Assembly: GCA_007135635.1 (NCBI GenBank)
Contig: SLIO01000079.1
Coordinates: forward strand, 1 to 12,674
Length of the DNA stretch: 12,674 bases
Source: Methylomicrobium sp.
Lineage (GTDB): Bacteria; Pseudomonadota; Gammaproteobacteria; Methylococcales; Methylomonadaceae
Direction of reading: 5' to 3'
Shown here: positions 1-5,712 of the stretch, piece by piece
Layout: each line of letters starts with the position of its first letter
Position numbering within the stretch: the first letter of the stretch is position 1
Position numbers and translations under genes: made by a program
Notes under the pieces: model-generated
Database searches by the model: none
Told to the model about the DNA's origin: nothing
Seen by the model: only the letters and a program-made list of their open reading frames with translations

Positions 1-122
1 TAAACGTCTAATTTCATTTTTATTATCGAGATGTAATGGGGCGTTGAGAAAATAAAATAGTAACGAATTATTTTAGAGTGTAGGTGTTAGAATTGACAGC
101 TAGTATGTTCCAGGATGGAGAT

Positions 123-1511
123 ATGGGTCGAATTAATATGTTTAAAACCGGTTTCAATCCAAAAATGAAAACTACCAGGCTTTATTTTTTTAAAGGCGCT
201 ATTGTAGGGCTATTTTCCTTACTGTTTCTAAATCAATCTTTTGCGCAAGATCTTGTTGAAGTTTATACGCAAGCACTGGAATATGATCCCATATTAAAAC
301 AAGCGCTTGCCAGGCAATATGCGAATGCGGAATTTAAAGACCAAGGTATTGCGCGTTTGTTACCCACCATTTCGGCGACAGGCGCAAGTAGCAGAGAATG
401 GCTGCATAACAAAAAAGCCGGTGCTGGTTTCGATTTTCGCGGCCCCCAAGTCAATCAGGAGTTTTGGAACAATACGTTTAGCCTCAATTTTGTTCAGCCG
501 GTTTTTCGTTGGGATCACTGGGTGCAACTCAGTCAATCCGACAATCAAATCGCTCAAACCGAAGCCGAATTTTTGGCCGAACAGCAAAACTTGATGGTAA
601 AAATTACCGAGGCTTATTTCAATGTGTTGTCCGCGCAAGATGGACTCGATTTTGCGGTCGCTGAGAAAAACGCAATCGCACGTCAACTGGAACAAGCCCA
701 GCAGCGTTTCGACGTTGGTTTGATTGCGATCACCGATGTCTATGAGGCGAAAGCCGCTTATGATTTGTCACTGGCCAATGAAATCGAGGCGGATAACAAT
801 CTCGACAATCAAAAAGAAGCGTTGCGTGAAATTATCGGAGATTTCGAAGACGAATTGAATCCGCTGGGTAACGGGTTGAACTTGGTCGAGCCCGAGCCCA
901 ATGAGATAAAGGCATGGAGCGATGCGGCACTGAACAATAACTTGACGATTATATCGGCATTCAATCAGGCTGAGTTTGCCAGGAAAGCCGTCGATTTACA
1001 AAATAGCGGACATATGCCGCAATTAGACATCGTCGGTTCCTATGGCGTATCGGACAATACCAGTGCTTTCGGTTTTCGCGGTGACACACAAAGCATCGGT
1101 TTGCAACTGAATGTGCCGCTATTCGAAGGCGGTGCGGTGAATTCGCGCACGCGGCAAGCAAGGCAAGAATTTGAGGCGGCCAAACAAAATCTGATCGCAG
1201 CAAAGCGCGCCGTCAAACGCCAAGTCAACAATGCTTACCGAGGTGTGAATGCCAGCATCAGCCGCGTCGACGCATTACGATCGGCTGTCAAGTCGGCGGA
1301 GAGTGCGTTGGAAGCGACCGAGGCCGGTTTGGATGTCGGCACCCGAACCATGGTTGAAATATTGGCAGAACAAAGAAACCTTTACCGCGCTAAAAGCGAT
1401 TATGCTCGTTCTCGCTATGATTACCTACTTAATAGCATTCGCCTGAAACAAGCGGCGAGCAGCCTGAGCGAAAATGATTTGGAATACATTAATTCGCTAT
1501 TATCACATTAG
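123..1511 (+). CDS. tolC: TolC-family outer membrane channel protein
   Basis: Outer-membrane/periplasmic exit duct of the kind used by tripartite efflux pumps and type I secretion systems. After a signal peptide (basic MKTTR, hydrophobic stretch, likely cleavage in SFA/QDL at about base 245), the mature protein shows the two tandem outer-membrane-efflux-protein repeats of the family. Typical signatures are the early VYTQALEYDPILKQA helix, LLPTISATG, the AYFNVLSAQDGLDFA helix and, in the second half, LNVPLFEGGAVNSRTRQAR and GLDVGTRTMVEILAEQRNLY. The frame is open from a GTG at 84. I prefer ATG 123 because AGGATGGAG lies just upstream; ATG 165 would give a more compact signal peptide (27 residues) but has no visible ribosome binding site. 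The length (462 aa from 123) suits the family (E. coli TolC precursor 493). No HlyD-like adaptor or transporter gene adjoins it in the window, so its partner pump is unknown. The family call is firm, the exact start is not. Confidence 0.92.
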   Translation: MGRINMFKTGFNPKMKTTRLYFFKGAIVGLFSLLFLNQSFAQDLVEVYTQALEYDPILKQALARQYANAEFKDQGIARLLPTISATGASSREWLHNKKAGAGFDFRGPQVNQEFWNNTFSLNFVQPVFRWDHWVQLSQSDNQIAQTEAEFLAEQQNLMVKITEAYFNVLSAQDGLDFAVAEKNAIARQLEQAQQRFDVGLIAITDVYEAKAAYDLSLANEIEADNNLDNQKEALREIIGDFEDELNPLGNGLNLVEPEPNEIKAWSDAALNNNLTIISAFNQAEFARKAVDLQNSGHMPQLDIVGSYGVSDNTSAFGFRGDTQSIGLQLNVPLFEGGAVNSRTRQARQEFEAAKQNLIAAKRAVKRQVNNAYRGVNASISRVDALRSAVKSAESALEATEAGLDVGTRTMVEILAEQRNLYRAKSDYARSRYDYLLNSIRLKQAASSLSENDLEYINSLLSH

Positions 1512-1573
1512 CCTTATACTTAAATCTGGAAAAGTTGGAACCAACCAATAAAGCGCTTTCAGAACAGGGTAAA

Positions 1574-1678
1574 ATGTTGTTTACAAAACTTAAAGAATTG
1601 TGCGATAAGGGTCATATTGATCGTTTTTTTAGCCGGAGAACACATAATAAACAAAGAATATTACTCCCTTCTTACTGA
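1574..1678 (+). CDS. possible small ORF or gene remnant, 34 aa, unknown
   Basis: A short reading frame from ATG 1574 to TGA 1676-1678, starting MLFTKLKELCDKGHIDRFF, with a CAGGG motif a few bases before the ATG. The same frame is open back to about 1493 with protein-like content (KLEPTNKALSEQGK immediately before the ATG) but no upstream ATG. The last six or so codons lie inside the left terminal repeat of the MITE-like element that begins near 1659. It could therefore be a small gene, or the head or tail of an older gene cut by insertion of that element. I do not recognise the product. The frame could also be open by chance; confidence is low. Confidence 0.22.
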   Translation: MLFTKLKELCDKGHIDRFFSRRTHNKQRILLPSY

Positions 1679-1890
1679 ATAATCGTTCAATTTTGTTCGG
1701 TGTAGGGCATGCCCATCGAGGAATGCCGTGAACCCGTCCATCGGTGCTTGACGGCAGATTGAACGCCAAGGATGGCGTGAATGCAGATTTTTCGTGGAGT
1801 AAAAATCTGCCCTGCTGCCGACATCCTCGCTAGGCACATACCCCACACCTTTTCATTCTTAAACGTTTTTTCGGTCAAAAGGGAGTAGTA
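1659..1890. mobile_element. MITE-like non-autonomous repeat element with imperfect terminal inverted repeats
   Basis: The two ends are inverted copies of each other. Bases 1659-1690 match the reverse complement of about 1859-1890 at 25 of 32 positions. After a non-matching spacer of about 8-9 bases, 1699-1711 (GGTGTAGGGCATG) pairs with 1837-1849 (CATACCCCACACC) with two mismatches. Between them is a core with a perfect 10-bp hairpin (1783-1792 with 1801-1810, 8-base loop) and a perfect 6-bp hairpin ACGCCA/TGGCGT (1763-1768 with 1773-1778). No transposase is encoded; the short open frames crossing it follow its repeat structure. The look of the core (GGCATGCCCATCGAGG, GAACGCCAAGGATGGCGT) is what I would expect of a dispersed intergenic repeat in methanotroph genomes, but I cannot count copies here. 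No clear target-site duplication is visible. Confidence 0.55.
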
Positions 1891-1963
1891 GTGTCGCACT
1901 TTTGTGTATTCGTTGTCCTTTGCGGTTTTAGTGTAATTTTTCTTATATCCTCTGAACATTTTT

Positions 1964-2020
1964 CTGGGAATGCGGCCACCCTGACCGCATTCAGTGCGGG
2001 TAGGACGCCAATGCTCCCAG
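1964..2020. repeat. compact palindromic (REP-like) element
   Basis: Bounded by CTGGGA (1964-1969) and its complement TCCCAG (2015-2020). Inside is a perfect 8-bp stem GAATGCGG/CCGCATTC (1968-1975 with 1985-1992, 9-base loop), and CCGCA/TGCGG can form an alternative stem with the following bases. The outer and inner stems overlap by two bases, so the structures compete at the base. It lies in the pta upstream region about 95 bases before the start codon. It may be a dispersed REP-type unit or a transcription-terminating or processing structure; no T-run follows, so I do not call it a terminator. Confidence 0.45.
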
Positions 2021-2113
2021 GCTTATTGCGATAAGATGATTGATGATCTGAATAATTACGTTTGACCAGGCGTTAAAATAATTTTTTCCCCATGATGGAT
2101 TCTTAAAACAAAA
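2021..2113 (+). other. pta upstream leader; no confident promoter
   Basis: This is the AT-rich stretch between the palindromic element and the pta start. It holds a small perfect palindrome CTTATTGCGATAAG (2022-2035), a TTGACC (2062-2067) and a TAAAAT (2074-2079). The last two are only 6 bases apart, so they are not a normal -35/-10 pair. The best weak alternative is TTGCGA 2026-2031 with AATAAT 2051-2056 (19-base spacer). The Shine-Dalgarno sequence before ATG 2114 is poor: GGAT at 2097-2100 is 13 bases away. Confidence 0.25.
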
Positions 2114-4231
2114 ATGTCACAAGTGTCTAAAAATATTTATATAACCGGTGCCGAACAGGGTAGTGGTAAATCGGTAATTATGTTGGCGATGATGGAAATG
2201 TTTTCCGGTTTTGCACAAAAGATCGGTTTTTTTCGCCCCATCATTCACGCCGGAGACGAAAAAGACGACTTGATAGAGCTGATTGCTTATCGTTATCAGC
2301 TTGAATGGTCTTACGAATCGATGTACGGATGCACCGATGAGGAAGCGAGGCGCTTGTTGGCCCATGATCGTTATGACGATTTAATCAAACTGATTCTCGC
2401 CAAATACCGAAGCTTAAAAATCCAATCGGATTATGTGATTTCTGTCGGTTCCGACTATAAAAGTGGAGAATCGATTTTTGAATTCGATTTTAATGCCGAT
2501 GTCGCGAATAATCTAGATTGTCTTTTGATGCCGATCATTCAAGGCGGTAATCGAACTAATGAACAGATAATCGATACTTTGGCCAGGCTCAGACATGATG
2601 TTCAGGAAAAAAATGCAGCCCTGTTGGCAACGGTGATCAACAGTGTATCGGCGGCTCAAGTCAATGGACTAAGAGAACAATTCGGACACGACCCGCAATC
2701 CAACTTTCCTGTTTATGTCGTACCCTCAGAACCGTCACTAGAAAAACCCAGCATGGGCGATATTGCCCGGTCGTTAAATGCAAAGTTTATATCCCATGAT
2801 TTCGAAACGCTCAATCTTGAAGTTTATAACTATAAAGTTGCGGCGATGTTGGTTTCGGATTTTCTCGACTACATTGAGAAAGGCGATTTGATCATTACGC
2901 CCGGGGATCGTTCGGATATTATTCTGGCCTGTCTGATGGCTTATCACTCGAAAAGTTATCCGCAAATTGCCGGCTTGTTGTTGACCGGAGAGCAAGAACC
3001 CGCGCAGCAGGTTCAATACTTGATCGAGGGATTAGGGGCTTTGCCTTTTGCCGTTTTAGGTGTTGCCACCGATACCTTCACGACAGCAATGAATGTTACC
3101 CGAGTTCATGCGCGTTTAAATTCCAATAATGAACGCAAGATTGCCACGGCTTTGAGTTTGGTCGAAGACAATATCAACATGCAGGAGCTGCAGCAGCGGT
3201 TGTTTACACGCAAAACGCCTCGCGTGACGCCGATCATGTTCGAATATGAAATCTTGCAGCGTGCCAAAGCCAATCCGCAGCACATCGTCTTGCCGGAGGG
3301 CGAGGAAGAGCGCATTTTAAGGGCAGCCGAAATTCTTTTCCTTAGAGGAGCCGTTAGGTTAACGCTGCTAGGCAATGAAGAAACGATCAAGCAAAAAATT
3401 GCTGCGATGGCTTTGCAATTGGAAGGCATCGATATTATTGACCCGATGACTTCCGAGCTGCGTCAGAAATTCGCCGAAACTTATTTCGAGTTACGCAAGC
3501 ATAAGGGCATTCATTACGATTTGGCATTTGACCTTATGACCGATGTGAGTTTTTTCGGGACGATGATGGTACATCATAATCTTGCCGACGGTATGGTTTC
3601 CGGATCGATACATACGACTCAACATACGATCAGGCCGGCCTTTGAAATCATCAAAACCAAACCGGGAACGTCGATAGTTTCCAGTGTGTTTTTCATGTGT
3701 TTGGAAGACCGAGTGTTGGTTTATGGGGATTGTGCGGTCAACCCGAATCCTAATTCCAGGCAATTAGCCGATATTGCGATCAGTTCCGCGCAAACCGCTA
3801 GTATGTTTAATATATCGCCTCGCGTTGCGATGCTGTCTTATTCGACCGGAGAGTCCGGAAAAGGCGAGGCTGTCGACAAGGTTAGGTCGGCAGTGGAGTT
3901 GGCTAAAAGATTAAAGCCGGATCTGAAGCTGGAAGGGCCGATTCAATACGATGCGGCAATCGATAGCAGTGTGGCCAAGACCAAAATGCCGGACAGCGAG
4001 GTGGCGGGGCAAGCGAATGTGTTTATTTTTCCCGATCTGAATACCGGTAACAATACTTATAAAGCGGTTCAGCGTTCATCCGGGGCGATTGCCGTTGGAC
4101 CGATTCTGCAAGGTTTGAATAAACCGGTCAACGATTTAAGTCGTGGATGCACTGTAAATGATATCGTCAATACTGTTGTGATAACGGCGATACAGGCTCA
4201 AGAAACCGGTCAAAAACCGGCGGCGGCTTAG
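2114..4231 (+). CDS. pta: phosphate acetyltransferase, long three-domain form
   Basis: Catalyses acetyl-CoA + phosphate = acetyl-phosphate + CoA in the cytoplasm. The 705 residues match the long proteobacterial Pta (E. coli 714 aa). An N-terminal BioD-like P-loop domain carries TGAEQGSGKS at 11-20. A central DRTGG-type domain follows at about 212-335 (includes GDLIITPGDRSD). The catalytic PTA/PTB domain spans about 377-697 and starts with LPEGEEERILRAAEIL (393 onward). Further in come HHNLADGMVSGSIHTT, the signature VYGDCAVNPNPN, YSTGESGKG, DAAIDSSVAKTKMP and GPILQGLNKPVNDLSRG. All blocks needed for activity look intact. ATG 2114 is the natural start despite a weak ribosome binding site, since the protein begins straight into the first strand of the P-loop domain. 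The usual partner ackA is not in the window. In methanotrophs Pta often works with phosphoketolase or acetate kinase; that role is inference here. A decayed copy of codons 606-626 lies downstream (4671-4732). Confidence 0.96.
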   Translation: MSQVSKNIYITGAEQGSGKSVIMLAMMEMFSGFAQKIGFFRPIIHAGDEKDDLIELIAYRYQLEWSYESMYGCTDEEARRLLAHDRYDDLIKLILAKYRSLKIQSDYVISVGSDYKSGESIFEFDFNADVANNLDCLLMPIIQGGNRTNEQIIDTLARLRHDVQEKNAALLATVINSVSAAQVNGLREQFGHDPQSNFPVYVVPSEPSLEKPSMGDIARSLNAKFISHDFETLNLEVYNYKVAAMLVSDFLDYIEKGDLIITPGDRSDIILACLMAYHSKSYPQIAGLLLTGEQEPAQQVQYLIEGLGALPFAVLGVATDTFTTAMNVTRVHARLNSNNERKIATALSLVEDNINMQELQQRLFTRKTPRVTPIMFEYEILQRAKANPQHIVLPEGEEERILRAAEILFLRGAVRLTLLGNEETIKQKIAAMALQLEGIDIIDPMTSELRQKFAETYFELRKHKGIHYDLAFDLMTDVSFFGTMMVHHNLADGMVSGSIHTTQHTIRPAFEIIKTKPGTSIVSSVFFMCLEDRVLVYGDCAVNPNPNSRQLADIAISSAQTASMFNISPRVAMLSYSTGESGKGEAVDKVRSAVELAKRLKPDLKLEGPIQYDAAIDSSVAKTKMPDSEVAGQANVFIFPDLNTGNNTYKAVQRSSGAIAVGPILQGLNKPVNDLSRGCTVNDIVNTVVITAIQAQETGQKPAAA

Positions 4232-4361
4232 GATACGTAAAAATAACTTCCCCAGTCGCTCTCAATGGTCGCTATAAACAAGTATACCCATTGTGCAAAA
4301 AGTAGCGGCCGAGCGACAGAATGTCGTGTCGTCCGGAAAAGCTATTGGTGTTTGAGCGTTA
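4232..4361. other. post-pta spacer, nothing firm
   Basis: This is the start of a 490-base gene-free stretch. I see no rho-independent terminator (stem followed by a T-run) directly after the pta stop codon. The best structure is a 5-bp hairpin CGACA-GAA-TGTCG around 4314-4326. The open frame from 4265 runs into the inverted repeat that follows and has no recognisable product. Confidence 0.3.
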
Positions 4362-4454
4362 GCGGCTTCGATAGTCGCGATGAAGGCTTCGCTCCCATAG
4401 CGCTTCTTGTAACCCTTTGTGGGAGCGATCCCCAGATCGCGATTTCGAAGCCGG
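4362..4454. repeat. inverted pair of REP-like units (BIME-like)
   Basis: The left unit 4362-4397 and right unit 4420-4454 are reverse complements over three blocks. CGGCTTCGA (4363-4371) pairs with TCGAAGCCG (4445-4453). TCGCGAT (4375-4381) pairs with ATCGCGA (4436-4442). TCGCTCCCA (4389-4397) pairs with TGGGAGCGA (4420-4428). A 7-base stretch in each arm does not pair, and the central spacer is 22 bases. The pair TGGGAGCGA...GATCGCGA is the style of extragenic palindromic repeats common in gammaproteobacteria. It sits between convergent genes, the usual place for such units, and could act as a bidirectional transcript end. There is no T-run, so intrinsic termination is not shown. Confidence 0.6.
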
Positions 4455-4505
4455 GAGCGTTAGGTGACAGTAAGCGGTATCGAGGTCACATTAGCTAAAC
4501 TTCGG

Positions 4506-4617
4506 AGGGTACGCTATGCGAACCATGGCACCCCCTCCAATGCTAATCAAGCACTTATGGTTTGATCCGTGCAGGAATTCGGTGTTTAACGACATGGAGG
4601 TACGCGTAGCGTACCCT
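4506..4617. repeat. second pair of inverted short palindromic repeats
   Basis: The unit agggtacgctaYgcgWacc occurs twice in opposite orientation: 4506-4524 on the plus strand and 4599-4617 on the minus strand, 17 of 19 bases identical. Each unit is itself a hairpin: GGTACGC/GCGTACC, 3-base loop, perfect in the right copy and with one mismatch in the left. The left copy also lies inside a GGAGGG/CCCTCC pair (4504-4509 with 4533-4538). This family differs in sequence from the pair at 4362-4454. No coding sequence is evident in the intervening 74 bases. Confidence 0.5.
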
Positions 4618-4670
4618 GCAATTTATCGATAACGACGAGTGATTTGCGTGGGAACGATCGAAAAACGGAA

Positions 4671-4732
4671 CTGGAAGGACCGATTCAATAGTATTTGGAA
4701 TCGATAGGAGTGTGGCCAAGACTAAAATGCCG
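4671..4732 (+). pseudogene. decayed partial duplicate of pta (codons 606-626)
   Basis: Bases 4671-4690 match pta 3929-3948 at 19 of 20 positions. Bases 4699-4732 match pta 3958-3991 at 32 of 34. The 8 bases between are diverged and one shorter than the 9 in pta. Same orientation as pta, about 742 bases downstream. Read in the pta frame it gives LEGPIQ and then a TAG stop, with a frameshift after it, so it cannot be functional. Weaker similarity may continue left to about 4654 (AAAAACGGA against AAAGCCGGA). The right end overlaps the last two codons and stop codon of tsaC on the other strand. The changed middle makes an inverted repeat, CGATTC (4681-4686) with GAATCG (4698-4703). Confidence 0.85.
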
Positions 4733-5708
4733 CAGCCGCTTTTTTCAATCGGTCGTTGACCGCATACCATTCATTGGATTCGGGTGCCTGTTCGACCAGA
4801 ATAGTGTCCAATCCTAAACGATCCAGTTCGCGTAGCGCTGAGTACAAACCTTGTGCATAATCGTCGGGAGATTTCGGTAAGTGAATCATAGTAACCGATG
4901 CGCTCGGTTTTGATTCGAATTGATACGCCAATAGACCGATTTTTTTTCCTTGATCGGTCAATTGCCGTATCGATTCGTCGAGTCGTTCGGACGGAATTAA
5001 CCGCGTCGAAGTCATGGGTGCATAATGCACAGCCATTTGTCCGGGTGCACGAGGCGTATCGTTGTTCGTATTGCTTATCACTGTCAATTCGCATTGCAGT
5101 TCCTGTTCGATTTCGGCTTTGCTGATGCGGCCGGGCCTTAACAGTAAGGGTGTTGTCCCGCTTAAATCGATGATCGTCGATTCGACGCCGACTCGGCAAG
5201 GTCCGCCGTCCAGAATCAAATCGACCCGACCGTCGAGTTCTTCGGCCACATGCGCGGCTTGCGTTGGGCTGACCCGTTTGAAACGATTGGCGGAAGGTGC
5301 TGCAATGCCGCCGGCGAATGCTCGTAAGAGTCGCAAGGCAACCGGGTTATCGGGAATTCTCAGGCCTACCGTATCTTGTCCGCCGGTGATTTCATTCGCC
5401 ACTTCGGGCCGTTTCTTCAAGATTAAAGTTAGCGGCCCCGGCCAGAAGCGTTTCGCCAAGCGTTGAGCTGTTTCCGGTACAGTGCTCGCCCAATCGGATA
5501 ATTGGGCGGGGCTTGCGATATGGACGATCAGAGGATGATCGGCCGGGCGGCCTTTTGCCTTGAATATGCCGGTTACGGCCTTGGCATTGCCGGCGTCTGC
5601 ACCAAGACCATAAACCGTCTCGGTTGGAAAGGCAACTAAACGGCCTTGATGCAGCAGATCAACGGCTTTAGCGATCGCGGCATCGTCGGCAATAACCGTT
5701 TCGGTCAT
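4722..5708 (-). CDS. tsaC: threonylcarbamoyl-AMP synthase, Sua5-type two-domain form
   Basis: Makes L-threonylcarbamoyl-AMP from threonine, bicarbonate and ATP, the first step of t6A synthesis at position 37 of ANN-decoding tRNAs. The YrdC/TsaC domain covers about residues 8-205: PTETVYGLGADA (28-39), the KxR site FKAKGRP (K52, R54), SAN (139-141) and GVESTI (174-179). A Sua5-type linker APGQMAVHYAP (221-231) and C-terminal Sua5 domain follow, ending near WYAVNDRLKKAA. At 328 aa it is the long Sua5 form, not the short E. coli TsaC (190 aa). The frame is open to 5774, but ATG 5708 is preferred: the upstream part lies inside pycB and is not family-like, while MTETVIADDAA leads into the domain. 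It begins 4 bases after the pycB stop, so translational coupling is likely. The last two residues and stop codon come from the pta-derived fragment. Confidence 0.93.
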   Translation of the reverse strand: MTETVIADDAAIAKAVDLLHQGRLVAFPTETVYGLGADAGNAKAVTGIFKAKGRPADHPLIVHIASPAQLSDWASTVPETAQRLAKRFWPGPLTLILKKRPEVANEITGGQDTVGLRIPDNPVALRLLRAFAGGIAAPSANRFKRVSPTQAAHVAEELDGRVDLILDGGPCRVGVESTIIDLSGTTPLLLRPGRISKAEIEQELQCELTVISNTNNDTPRAPGQMAVHYAPMTSTRLIPSERLDESIRQLTDQGKKIGLLAYQFESKPSASVTMIHLPKSPDDYAQGLYSALRELDRLGLDTILVEQAPESNEWYAVNDRLKKAAAAF

Positions 5709-5712
5709 GTTC

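Noticed and set aside
360..695. 111-aa minus-strand frame opposite the tolC-like gene
   Set aside because: It is antisense to conserved TolC repeat sequence and has no family resemblance.
1661..1959. Two overlapping short minus-strand frames across the MITE-like element
   Set aside because: They follow the element's repeat structure, have no good start signals and no domain. Such frames are often annotated as hypothetical proteins in dispersed repeats.
2062..2079. TTGACC and TAAAAT as a pta promoter
   Set aside because: Only 6 bases separate the two hexamers; a sigma-70 promoter needs about 17.
4265..4498. 77-aa plus-strand frame after pta
   Set aside because: Most of it translates the REP-like inverted pair at 4362-4454 (SRDEGFAPI and CGSDPQIAIS read through repeat arms), so it is a by-product of repeat sequence.
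4771..5199. 142-aa open frame on the minus strand inside tsaC
   Set aside because: It is a shifted frame of the well-supported Sua5-type gene. Its composition (rich in R, T and S) is typical of a shadow frame and no family is recognisable.
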